Shown here in pieces: positions 1-7,083 of a DNA stretch of 17,923 nucleotides (position 1 is its first letter; every line of letters starts with the position of its first letter). Source of the DNA: JANNPJ01 sp035474375 (GTDB lineage: Bacteria; Actinomycetota; Actinomycetes; Actinomycetales; Kineosporiaceae). Where the stretch lies: positions 1 to 17,923 of the forward strand of contig DATINJ010000232.1 of assembly GCA_035474375.1 (NCBI GenBank). The letters run 5' to 3'. The notes beneath the pieces are model-generated. The model worked only from the letters and a program-made list of their open reading frames with translations, ran no database searches and was not told the DNA's origin. The translations under genes and the position numbers were made by a program.

Positions 1-356
1 ATCTGGGAGCCGGTGGCTCCGTCGGGCCGGCGCGCCACCCGCGCCTCGCCAATCACCAGCGGCTGGTCGCCGTACTCGTTGGAGAGTTTCACGCGCACCG
101 AGTTGCCCCCGACGCTGAGATGCACGATCTGCCGGAGCGTCTGATCTTGGAACACGGTCTCCGGCTGTGGCGCGGTCGCCGCACCGGTGACTGCGGTACT
201 CCAGGATCCCACCCAGGACGCCGTACCAGCACTAGCACTGGCATTGGCACTGGTGGAGCCGATCAAGGTGGTGGCCGCCAGAGCGATCAAACCAGCCAGC
301 GCTGTGGCTCTGGTCCGTAACCCTCGGCTGTTACCGCCTCGCGTGATCATCTGCAT
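1..356 (-). CDS. Secreted SGNH/GDSL-type hydrolase, N-terminal part (runs off left edge)
   Basis: Only the first 118 codons are present; the gene continues beyond base 1. Residues about 14-43 form an Arg-containing n-region and a hydrophobic Ala/Leu core ending in ANASASA, a Sec signal peptide. The mature start carries WVGSWSTAV (residues 48-56), and QTLRQIVHLSVGGNSVRVKL (72-91) follows, then LSNEYG. This pattern is typical of the N-terminal beta-sandwich that precedes the catalytic domain in actinobacterial two-domain SGNH hydrolases (extracellular esterase, lipase or acetyl-ester hydrolase activity). The catalytic GDS serine lies outside the window, so activity cannot be confirmed. The start is ATG at 354-356 behind GGAGG. 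A second ATG two codons later has better spacing (10 nt) and is an equal alternative. Substrate unknown; a role in de-esterifying plant polymers is an inference from the pectinase neighbours. Confidence 0.85.
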   Translation of the reverse strand, partial: MQMITRGGNSRGLRTRATALAGLIALAATTLIGSTSANASASAGTASWVGSWSTAVTGAATAPQPETVFQDQTLRQIVHLSVGGNSVRVKLSNEYGDQPLVIGEARVARRPDGATGSQ

Positions 357-468
357 GAACCCTCCAAGCTCGGCCCGCGCTATCGCTTTCGCTCGTCTTA
401 CTCGCTGACGACGAAACCCGCATTTCGACTATGCCGTCACAAACCGCCCCTCTGCATCGATCGAGCCT

Positions 469-735
469 TCAGCCCCCCGCACCGGTGCCGTCCGCGCGCT
501 CGCTGTTCGGGAACTCGCTGTTCGGGAACTCGCTGTCAGGGAACTCGGCGAGAAAGGCCAGGGTTGCCGGATGGCTGCTGCTGAGCCGTTCCACTTCCTC
601 ACCGCCGTCGCAGCGACACAGGGCCACGCTGGCTTCCTGCTCGCTCAGCGCGATCAGTCGCCAGACGCCACCGAAGTCCCGCCAGCGCAGGAGCGCCGGC
701 ACCAGGTCCACCGCACCGGATTCAGGTTCGTCCAT
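469..735 (-). CDS. Small conserved-looking cytoplasmic protein with repeated acidic tail
   Basis: 88 residues, no signal peptide or membrane segment. The core (about residues 11-64) reads LVPALLRWRDFGGVWRLIAL followed by VALCRCDGGEEVERL and a hydrophobic ending. This resembles short actinobacterial hypothetical proteins that I know only by their CRCDGGEEV-type motif; I know no function for them. By my count about 82% of codons end in G or C, which supports real coding on this strand. Residues about 65-79 are three near-identical five-residue units (FPDSE, FPNSE, FPNSE) encoded by a 15-bp tandem repeat. The start is ATG at 733-735 with only a weak ribosome binding site. It is read divergently from the PL1 pectate lyase at 935, and the two share a 199-bp intergenic region. 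Function unassigned. Confidence 0.65.
   Translation of the reverse strand: MDEPESGAVDLVPALLRWRDFGGVWRLIALSEQEASVALCRCDGGEEVERLSSSHPATLAFLAEFPDSEFPNSEFPNSERADGTGAGG
501..545. repeat. Three tandem 15-bp units inside a small gene
   Basis: Units 501-515 and 516-530 are identical (cgctgttcgggaact); 531-545 differs at two positions (cgctgtcagggaact). The unit length is a multiple of three, so copy-number change adds or removes five residues without breaking the reading frame of the 469-735 protein. The likely mechanism is slipped-strand expansion at the gene's 3' end. Confidence 0.9.
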
Positions 736-798
736 CGAACCAGGATCGCCTGAGCTCAGATCCCGCTCAAGGAGAGCTCAGCAGCTGAAAGGATTTCA

Positions 799-824
799 CG
801 ACGCTCGGCTGACAATCAGCGTCG
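799..824. promoter_or_regulatory. Nested inverted repeat upstream of PL1 pectate lyase
   Basis: The outer arms CGACGCT (799-805) and AGCGTCG (818-824) are perfect. The alternative inner pair GCTGA-CAA-TCAGC (808-820) is also perfect and overlaps the right outer arm, so only one of the two hairpins can form at a time. The site lies about 110 bases before the pectate lyase start, in the divergent region shared with the 469-735 gene. It could be a protein-binding operator or a leader structure. I saw no confident -35/-10 pair here, so the role is an inference. Confidence 0.35.
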
Positions 825-934
825 ATGGCGATTTTCGGGATATTTGCGATGATTTCGGTTATCCACCGGGTCCGGCCCGCATCTTCGACCTGACACCTGA
901 ATTCGATCGGGTGCGTAGGTGAAAGGACGGGACC

Positions 935-2422
935 ATGCCCAGATCAGCCTCCCGGCTGCGGAACGGTGCTCGAAGGAGCCGGGACTTCACGCGAAATCGC
1001 ACCTTCGCCGCCGTGTTCGCGGCGATGCTCGGTACTGCCGGGTTTGCCATCTCGATTGCGCCGTCGGCACAGGCCGCGGTGCCGGCCGCTGGGTCGGTGT
1101 ATCAACTCGCCGTCACCAAAAGCGGCAAGTGCATCGACGTCCCGGCCGCCAGCACCAGCAACGGCGCCCTCCTCCAACAGTGGGGCTGCACCACCGGTGC
1201 CGCCTGGCAGCAGTTCAAACTCATCGCCGCCGGGAGCAACTACCAGATCCAGAACATCAACAGCGGCAAGTGCATCGACGTCCCGAATTTCTCTACCGCT
1301 TCCGGCGTCCAACTCCAGCAGTACACCTGCGTGAGCAGCCAGACCAACCAGCAGTGGAAGTTCACTGCCAGCGGTAGCGGCACCTACCAGATCATCAACG
1401 CCGGTAGCGGGCTGTGCATCTCCGACCAGGGCGCCTCCACCGCCTCCGGCGCCGCGATCATCCAGGAATCCTGCACCGCAAACAGCAACAAGCAATGGGC
1501 CTTCAACCTGGTCAGCGGTCGGACGTGGTCCAACACCGCAGACGGGTTCGCCTCGACCGGCGGCGGCACCACCGGAGGGGTAGCGGGCACCACCGTCACC
1601 GCCAGCACCTTCGCCGACCTGGTGAAGTATGCGACGTCGAGCACCGCCTACGTCATCAAGATCCCGGGAACGATCACCGTCACCCCATATGGCTATGAGG
1701 TCCCGGTGACGTCGAACAAGACCCTGATCGGCGTTGGCGCCACGGGAAAGATCAAGAATGGCGGGATCTTCCTCGGCAGCGGCGTCAGCAACGTGATCAT
1801 CCGCAATCTCACTATTGGTGAGACCGAGATGACGGACGACGACCCGGACGACAAGACCTACGACTACGACGGCATCCAGATGGACACCGTCAATCACATC
1901 TGGATCGACCACAACCTGATCACGAAGACCAACGACGGCCTGATCGACAGCCGCAAGGACACCAGTTACCTCACCGTCTCCTGGAATGTGCTGTCCGATC
2001 ACAACAAAGCCTTCGGGATCGGTTGGACCGACAACGTCACCGCTCGGATGACCATCCACCACAACTGGATTCACGACACCAACCAGCGCAACCCCAGCGT
2101 CGACAACGTCGCCTTGGCGCACATGTACAACAACTACCTGCAGAACATCACCTCGTACGGAAACTTGTCGCGCGGCGCAACGAAACTGGTGTTGGAGAAC
2201 AGCTACTTCGACAACGTGGCCAACCCCTGGAACATTGACGACCCGTCAATCGGTCAGCTCAAGCAGAGCGGCAGCATCGTCGTGAACAGCAGTGGCAAGC
2301 AGGTGACCGGCGGCTCGGCGTTCACCCCGAGCAGCTACTACTCCTACACGCTGGACCCGGCGGCGAATGTGCCCGCCCTGGTGAAGGAGTTCGCCGGGCC
2401 GCAAGCGAACATCGGGCTCTGA
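935..2422 (+). CDS. Secreted pectate lyase: ricin-type CBM13 plus PL1 catalytic domain
   Basis: 495 residues. Residues 1-47 are a long Arg-rich Sec signal peptide ending in AQA before AVP. Residues about 55-193 are a ricin B-type beta-trefoil lectin domain with its three subrepeats: GKCIDVP twice (64-70, 111-117), GLCISDQ (159-165), and Q-x-W-like positions near W91, W141 and W188. Residues about 200-495 are a polysaccharide lyase family 1 domain: DGIQMDTVNHIWIDHN (312-327) with the WIDH motif, DGLIDSR (334-340) likely contributing Ca2+-binding aspartates, IHHNWIHDTNQRNPSV (374-389) holding the likely catalytic arginine, and HMYNNYL. It should cleave polygalacturonate by Ca2+-dependent beta-elimination outside the cell, with the lectin domain tethering it to plant wall sugars. 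The ATG follows AAAGGACGGG at good spacing. No terminator is evident before the next gene. It acts on the same polymer as the unrelated PL3 enzyme at 13017-13835. Confidence 0.95.
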   Translation: MPRSASRLRNGARRSRDFTRNRTFAAVFAAMLGTAGFAISIAPSAQAAVPAAGSVYQLAVTKSGKCIDVPAASTSNGALLQQWGCTTGAAWQQFKLIAAGSNYQIQNINSGKCIDVPNFSTASGVQLQQYTCVSSQTNQQWKFTASGSGTYQIINAGSGLCISDQGASTASGAAIIQESCTANSNKQWAFNLVSGRTWSNTADGFASTGGGTTGGVAGTTVTASTFADLVKYATSSTAYVIKIPGTITVTPYGYEVPVTSNKTLIGVGATGKIKNGGIFLGSGVSNVIIRNLTIGETEMTDDDPDDKTYDYDGIQMDTVNHIWIDHNLITKTNDGLIDSRKDTSYLTVSWNVLSDHNKAFGIGWTDNVTARMTIHHNWIHDTNQRNPSVDNVALAHMYNNYLQNITSYGNLSRGATKLVLENSYFDNVANPWNIDDPSIGQLKQSGSIVVNSSGKQVTGGSAFTPSSYYSYTLDPAANVPALVKEFAGPQANIGL

Positions 2423-2516
2423 CTGCCCACCTCGGAACGACTGATCGACTCGCAATCCCGAGTGCGATGCGTTGCACTGTCGAGGAAGGCCACAATGTCG
2501 TTGAAGGGAGCCAACT

Positions 2517-2705
2517 ATGGGAACATTCGATGAGCTGAAGAACAAGGGTGAGCAGGCCGCGGCCAAGCACCCGGAGCAGGTCGAGAAGTTCACCGACCAG
2601 GCTAACGAGAAGGCCGGAGACAGCGCGGACAAGGCCACCGGTGGCAAGCACGCCGACCAGGTCGACACCGCCCAGAAGAAGGCTGACGACGCGATCGGCA
2701 GCTGA
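2517..2705 (+). CDS. MT0933-like (Rv0909-type) antitoxin-family small protein
   Basis: 62 residues, highly charged, rich in Lys, Asp, Glu and Ala, and predicted helical. MGTFDELKNKGEQAAAKHP, the VEKFTDQANEKAGD segment and TGGKHADQVDTAQ match the MT0933/Rv0909-like antitoxin family, whose hallmark is a G-F-D/L-K start, a 'KHPEQVEK' segment and a 'TGGKYADQVD' segment. The ATG sits behind a good AAGGGAG site. Many actinobacteria carry several solo copies, and family membership alone does not prove toxin-antitoxin function. No toxin gene is adjacent: the upstream neighbour is pectate lyase, and the downstream neighbours are convergent. A hairpin 20 bases after the stop ends transcription. Confidence 0.85.
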   Translation: MGTFDELKNKGEQAAAKHPEQVEKFTDQANEKAGDSADKATGGKHADQVDTAQKKADDAIGS

Positions 2706-2724
2706 TCTCCTGCTACTGGAGTGC

Positions 2725-2791
2725 CCCAATCAGAACCCGCCCCGCTCGCATCTGGGATAGATGCGAGCGGGGCGGGTTCCTTGAGATTGGG
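2725..2791. terminator. Strong bidirectional terminator hairpin
   Basis: A perfect 20-bp stem (2734-2753 with 2759-2778; arm begins aacccgccccgctcgc) closes on a five-base loop. It is extended below an internal loop by cccaatc (2725-2731) pairing with gattggg (2785-2791). It sits between the convergent 2517-2705 (+) and 2804-2989 (-) genes, so it can serve both. There is no long T tract, as is common for actinobacterial terminators. Confidence 0.9.
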
Positions 2792-2803
2792 CGCTGGATC
2801 TGG

Positions 2804-2989
2804 TCAGCCACCCAGGCCGCGCACAGCCTGTACCTCAGTGGTGTCGAACGTCGGACTCCGGTGACCTTCCAACGGGTGCAGCAGACCCTCGTCGATCATG
2901 GCAATGATCTGGCCTGGCTCGACACCCAGAATGCCAGCTGCTCCCTCGACATCAATCACCGATTCGGGGCTGAGATCGTTGCTCGTCAC
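2804..2989 (-). CDS. Small excisionase/MerR-like helix-turn-helix protein
   Basis: 61 residues from a GTG start at 2987-2989, chosen because GGAGG lies five bases upstream. The longer open frame reaching upstream has no such site and would overlap the neighbouring gene antisense-free region out of frame. Residues about 11-56 (VIDVEGAAGILGVEPGQIIAMIDEG, then LLHPLEGHRSPTFDTTEVQ) fit a winged helix-turn-helix of the excisionase/MerR N-terminal type: 'AAxxLGV', a recognition helix, then a 'G.R.F...EV' wing. It is probably a DNA-binding regulator without an effector domain. It lies 59 bases downstream of the PRC/DUF2382 gene on the same strand and is probably co-transcribed with it. The target is unknown. 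The regulator may act on its own operon or on stress genes; this is an inference. Confidence 0.75.
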   Translation of the reverse strand: MTSNDLSPESVIDVEGAAGILGVEPGQIIAMIDEGLLHPLEGHRSPTFDTTEVQAVRGLGG

Positions 2990-3048
2990 GTTTGCCTCCA
3001 ACGGGTCGGCGCAAATGGCTAGCGAACGCAGCGCGATGCCGGGGTCGA

Positions 3049-3885
3049 TCAGCGACGGCGATCCACATCCTGATCGGTGTCGAGATCGACCTTTTCCTTG
3101 CGAACTTCTCCGCCAACGGTGCGCGTCTCTTCCTCGGTATCCGTCGCGAGCCGAACTCGCTCGACCGGAACGGCCTCGGTCTCCACCACCGGACGTTCCT
3201 CGCGGACCGTCACCTCGTGCTCGTCCTCGCTGATGTCGGGTCCGCGGTATGCCTGCGCCTGGTTCTGGTCGGTGACCGGTTCGGTCTCCAACCGCACCTT
3301 CTCCTTGCGGACCGGGACGTCGACCTGCTGCTGCTCGGTCTCGACCCACTTGCGCAGCCGGGCCTTGCCGGTCGACACCGTCTCCTTGCCGACGTTCAGC
3401 CGCTCTTCGGACCGGGTCATGGCGTCGTCACCCTGGCGGCTCGAAGCATCGTTGTAGTCCGTGTCGTCGTCCGTGTCGTGGTAATCCGCGTTGACGTGGC
3501 CCGCCTCGTCGCGGTCGGCCGTCGTCCCGGCGTACCCGGTCCGCTGGTCGCCCGACTGGGTGCTGGAGTACTCCAGGCCGTAATACCGGTACAGCTCCGC
3601 TTCCTCGTCACTCGACAGGTGCCCCTGCTCGATGTCGACGTTCGGAGCGTTCTTGATCTTGTCCTTACTGTGCGGGACGCTCAGCCCGTCGTCGCGCGCG
3701 CTGGCCCCGCTGACCGGCACGAAGCTTTCATTCGTGCCGAAGAAGCCAGTGGATACCGTGATCCATTCCGGCTCTCCCGAGACGTCATCGAGGAATATCG
3801 TGCCGATCTTCCCGATCTTGTTGCCGGTGTCGTCGAACAACGTCTTGCCGATGTACTGCTGGACGCTTTGTGCCGTGATTGTCAC
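3049..3885 (-). CDS. PRC-barrel and DUF2382 domain stress-associated protein
   Basis: 278 residues from a GTG at 3883-3885 directly behind AAAGGAGG (four-base spacing). Residues about 5-85 form a PRC-barrel: YIGKTLFDDTGNKIGKIGTI, the EPEWITVSTGFFG strand and FVPVSGA. The linker (about 100-155) is hydrophilic and Asp-rich. Residues about 157-270 are a DUF2382 domain with its characteristic repeating phrases: SEERLNVGKETVSTGKARLR, VPVRKEKVRLETEPV, VTVREERPVVE and VRKEKVDLDTD. DUF2382 proteins are usually linked to general, oxidative or desiccation stress; the molecular role is not established. No signal peptide or membrane segment, so cytoplasmic. The 222-bp upstream gap to the GH15 gene probably holds its own promoter, but I could not pick a convincing one. 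Confidence 0.9.
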   Translation of the reverse strand: MTITAQSVQQYIGKTLFDDTGNKIGKIGTIFLDDVSGEPEWITVSTGFFGTNESFVPVSGASARDDGLSVPHSKDKIKNAPNVDIEQGHLSSDEEAELYRYYGLEYSSTQSGDQRTGYAGTTADRDEAGHVNADYHDTDDDTDYNDASSRQGDDAMTRSEERLNVGKETVSTGKARLRKWVETEQQQVDVPVRKEKVRLETEPVTDQNQAQAYRGPDISEDEHEVTVREERPVVETEAVPVERVRLATDTEEETRTVGGEVRKEKVDLDTDQDVDRRR

Positions 3886-4107
3886 AGTTCCTCCTTTGGA
3901 ACCACGCAGCCATCCGAAACCTGCTGCACTTCCATTGATCTCACCGAATCGATGGCAACGGTCAAGGCGGCATGACCACGCCTGATGAATGTGCGCGGAA
4001 CGACCCCTGATCTGGAGCCGTACCCTGTGCACCCACTGTTGCCGGTGCTTCGAATATCGCAATTCGATCAATTAGCTTCAGCAAGCCAGGGATCTCCGGG
4101 ACAGTGA

Positions 4108-6321
4108 TCAACCTGACCCGGAACTGCCGTACCGCTGGGCCACCACGGCAGGCTGTTCGGTCACGCGCTCGGCTTGGACGTTCCTGACCAAGCGCAGGTA
4201 CTGCGCGTGCGTCCAGGCCAGCGGGGTCGCCGAGGTCGTCGGCCGACCGGGAACGAAACCATCTGCCCCTGCTGGCGGTTGGCGGTCCCATACCTGCTCG
4301 GGAAGCATCGCCCCTGGACCGGCCGTCCGCGCCATCCGGGCGATCTGCGCGCGAGCGGCGGCCACCTGTCCGGCCGCGATCTGGTACTCGCCGCGCTCAC
4401 CGTTGAGCAACGGCCAGGCCCGGCCCCGGGTGAGCCGGGAGCCGTCGGGCAGCCCAAAGTCCCAGGGTTCGCCGGTGAGCTTCTCGCCGTACCCGTCGAA
4501 CGAGGCGCGCTGCCAGTACAACCCGTGCCGGGTCGGCACGCCGAGTTGCTCGTCGATGACGCCCAAGGTGTTCACGACGGCCTCGTCATCGGCCGGCAGG
4601 ACGCCGAGCCGGACCAGATCCAGATAGCCGCCGTCGACGACGCTGCGCTGGTCGACGTTCACCGGACCGGTGTCACCGATGGTGTACGTCGTACCGGCAT
4701 TGGGATTTCCGTCTTTGGTGAGCCGGAGGAAGTACGGCCGGTCCGAGTAGGGGCCGTTGGTGGTGACCACCCATTCCTTCACCCGAGCTTGCCAGGCGTC
4801 GGCGGTGTTCAGGTAGCGCTGCTCGGACACCCGGTCACCGTTGTGCCGCGCGATGGCGGCAGCGCACACCAGGCCGGCGACTTCGCTGGCGATGGTGGCG
4901 GGCGAGTAGCCGGACTGGTTCTCCCAGCGCTCCGCGGGCGTCCACGGGGCACGGTTGCCGTCCTGCTCGAATCCGATCAGGAAGTCGGCCGCCCGCTTCA
5001 CCCCGGCCCACGTGCCGGCATCGAACCGGCGGAGCTGGTGAGCCAGGATGATGGGAAAGGCGACTTCATCGAGTTGCAGACCGCCCCACACCGGTGTCCC
5101 GTCCACTCGCGAGTTCTGTGGGAACGAGCCGTCCGCCTTCTGCTGGACCGTGAACAAGTAGTCCACCGCGCGATTCGCGGCCGCGCGGTCTCCGGCCGCG
5201 ATCAACCCAGTGGCGATCTGATACAAATCGCGCGACCAGACGAGGTGATACGGCCCCGAGGGGTCGTCCCGACCGAAGGCCCAGGGTGCGGACGGCGAAG
5301 CGATGAAGGCGCCGCGGTAGGTCTTGTCCTCGCTCGCCGCCAGCACCATCACCGACACCCGGTACACCCGCCGCTCGGCCGCACTCCGCAGGGACGCCGG
5401 CGGGCTGGGCAAACCGGCAAGGTAGGCGTGCCAGCCATGGACGTAGGCCTGGAATGCGGAGGCGTATCCGCGGTCCAGCGAGGCCTGCGCGGTGCTGCGC
5501 GCCGCACGTGCCGACGGACCGAATGCCAGGGCCAGGGTGGCGTGCTGCTCGGTGCGGCCTCCGGTCAACCCGGTCGCCGCGGTCTGGACCAGGTTGCCGG
5601 CTGCCGCCGAGGCGTAGTGCCAGTCGAGTCGGCCATCAGCGAGCAGGTCGGTGTAGCCGTCGCTGATGCCCCGGAAGCCGCTCGACGTCGCCCCAAAAGC
5701 CGGCGAGCCGACCAGGGCGCTCGCCTGGCTGCTGTCCGAGGCGAGCAGCGCCCGTCCGGCGGTGTGCCCGGAATCATCGGTGCGGGTGTTCGACAGCGCG
5801 GACTCGTAGAGCGCGTAGACCGCGTACCGTCGCCTGTCCGCCGAGGTGAAGCGCACATCGACCAGGACGGTCGCGCGCGCGGGGTCAGTTGCGTAGCTCG
5901 CCTCCAGCCGCCAGCGACCGCTCTTCTCCGTGAACGTCTGCCGGAAGGCAAGACTGCGCTGGTCGCTCAGGCTGGTCCGCACCTCGGCAGCCTGAGACGC
6001 CCGGACGGCGCCTCCGTTCCGATCGGCGACCACGAATTGCAGGGCCCGAGCCGCCGGGGAGCTCAGGTTCGGGTAGAAGATCTCGCCGAGCCCGCCGTCC
6101 TTCTGCACGGTGAACCACACCTTGCTGGTCCGGTTGTGCGCGGTACCGAAGCCGGACTTGGTCGCGGGCAGGAAGCCGGCGTCCGTTCCAGGCGCCCCGG
6201 GCGCGGTGTCGGTGACCGAGATCGGCGCGCTTCCGGAGTCGGCCGCGGCCGTGATCGACGGCGTGGCGGCGAGCGCGAGGCCGATGATACCTACCAGATA
6301 TGAGCGGAGAATCGATCGCAT
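4108..6321 (-). CDS. Secreted GH15 glucoamylase/glucodextranase-like glucosidase
   Basis: 737 residues. Residues 1-27 are a Sec signal peptide (LVGIIGLALAAT, then ITAAA). Residues about 50-300 match the N-terminal beta-sandwich of bacterial GH15 enzymes (PGAPGTDAGFLPATKSGFGT, VWFTVQKDGGLGEIFYPNL). Residues about 312-712 are the (alpha/alpha)6 GH15 barrel: YHLVWSRDLYQIATGL (358-373), DGSFPQNSRVDGTPVWGG, APWTPAERWENQSGYSPAT (458-476) and AMLPEQVWD (671-679). By analogy with family members, E467 in the RWEN segment should be the general acid and E675 the general base. It would release beta-glucose from alpha-glucan ends outside the cell; alpha-1,4 versus alpha-1,6 preference cannot be decided. 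It lacks the extra C-terminal domains of the long Arthrobacter glucodextranase. The ATG follows GGGAGGGG. It is divergent from the sigma factor gene, with 258 bp between. Confidence 0.95.
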   Translation of the reverse strand: MRSILRSYLVGIIGLALAATPSITAAADSGSAPISVTDTAPGAPGTDAGFLPATKSGFGTAHNRTSKVWFTVQKDGGLGEIFYPNLSSPAARALQFVVADRNGGAVRASQAAEVRTSLSDQRSLAFRQTFTEKSGRWRLEASYATDPARATVLVDVRFTSADRRRYAVYALYESALSNTRTDDSGHTAGRALLASDSSQASALVGSPAFGATSSGFRGISDGYTDLLADGRLDWHYASAAAGNLVQTAATGLTGGRTEQHATLALAFGPSARAARSTAQASLDRGYASAFQAYVHGWHAYLAGLPSPPASLRSAAERRVYRVSVMVLAASEDKTYRGAFIASPSAPWAFGRDDPSGPYHLVWSRDLYQIATGLIAAGDRAAANRAVDYLFTVQQKADGSFPQNSRVDGTPVWGGLQLDEVAFPIILAHQLRRFDAGTWAGVKRAADFLIGFEQDGNRAPWTPAERWENQSGYSPATIASEVAGLVCAAAIARHNGDRVSEQRYLNTADAWQARVKEWVVTTNGPYSDRPYFLRLTKDGNPNAGTTYTIGDTGPVNVDQRSVVDGGYLDLVRLGVLPADDEAVVNTLGVIDEQLGVPTRHGLYWQRASFDGYGEKLTGEPWDFGLPDGSRLTRGRAWPLLNGERGEYQIAAGQVAAARAQIARMARTAGPGAMLPEQVWDRQPPAGADGFVPGRPTTSATPLAWTHAQYLRLVRNVQAERVTEQPAVVAQRYGSSGSG

Positions 6322-6503
6322 GGCGCCCCTCCCGCTGGCCGGACGGGACTGCGACGCACCGCCACAGTCGCGCTGAACACGGAGCCTGGAGTGCCATCAT
6401 GCCCAAATCGGCGAAGACGGCCACTCCTGCGACGCGTGCCTGCCATCAGCAGAGCGCGACCATGGCCCGCACCAGCGATAGCCCGTCATCACCGAGAATT
6501 GCG

Positions 6504-6537
6504 GAATCCAGGTGAAGCCTGAATCCAGGTAAAGCAG
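6504..6537. repeat. Two tandem 17-bp units upstream of sigma factor gene
   Basis: gaatccaggtgaagcct (6504-6520) is followed directly by gaatccaggtaaagcag (6521-6537), with 14 of 17 positions identical. The pair lies about 45-75 bases before the sigma factor start in the intergenic region shared with the divergent GH15 gene. Directly repeated 17-bp sites could be contacts for a regulator or iterated promoter elements. No matching -10 element was recognised. Confidence 0.5.
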
Positions 6538-6579
6538 GGCCGGTCGCTGAGCGTCTACAGGTATGAGAACAGGAGCGAC

Positions 6580-7083
6580 GTGACCGGCGACCCGTCGACG
6601 GATTTCACGCAGTGGTACGCGGTCAGCTACGCCCGGGTCAATCGCGCGGTGACGCTCGCGGTCGGTGATCCCGGCCTGGCCGAGGAAGCCACTGCTGAGG
6701 CGTTCGCCCGGGCGCTGGTGCACTGGCCCAAGGTGCGGAAGGCGGAGCGGCCCGACGGCTGGGTCTACCGGGTGGCCCTGAACGAGGTGCGCTCGCGCTT
6801 CCGGCGACGCCAGCTCGAGCAGCGCTGGGTGGCCCGCCAGCAGGCAAGTCATCACCTGCCGCCGGCGGAACCGGAGACCGCGCTGTGGCAGGCGGTGGCG
6901 CAACTGGCCCCACGCGCCCGCACCGCGATCGCCCTGCGCTACATCGCCGACCTGCCGGAGGCGGAGGTCGCGGCGGCGATGGGCATCACCCGGGGAGCGA
7001 CGGCGGCGACGCTGCACAAGGCGCGGGCCCGATTGACCGCGCTACTGGCGGCAGCCGGCCTGGACGAAAGGACCTTGTCATGA
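6580..7083 (+). CDS. SigE-family ECF RNA polymerase sigma factor
   Basis: 167 residues, the usual length for the actinobacterial SigE/SigM-like ECF subfamily. Residues about 12-79 are region 2 (FTQWYAVSYARVNRAVTLAV, DPGLAEEATAEAFARALVHW, DGWVYRVALNEVRSRFRRR). Residues about 101-156 are region 4 with the helix-turn-helix RYIADLPEAEVAAAMGITRG followed by ATLHKARARL. The GTG start at 6580 lies five bases after AGGAG. The stop overlaps the start of the next gene (ATGA), so the two are translationally coupled and the next protein is the likely control partner. The inducing signal and regulon are unknown. The divergent GH15 gene and the direct repeat in the shared upstream region are candidate targets, by inference. 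Confidence 0.93.
   Translation: MTGDPSTDFTQWYAVSYARVNRAVTLAVGDPGLAEEATAEAFARALVHWPKVRKAERPDGWVYRVALNEVRSRFRRRQLEQRWVARQQASHHLPPAEPETALWQAVAQLAPRARTAIALRYIADLPEAEVAAAMGITRGATAATLHKARARLTALLAAAGLDERTLS

Noticed and set aside
944..2122. Long minus-strand open frame of 392 codons opposite the PL1 pectate lyase
   Set aside because: It is antisense to a gene with clear domains. Its Val/Asp/Gly-rich translation is typical of a GC-rich shadow frame.
4174..6303. Plus-strand open frame of 709 codons opposite the GH15 gene
   Set aside because: Shadow of a confidently recognised enzyme; Arg/Gly/Pro-rich with no domain.
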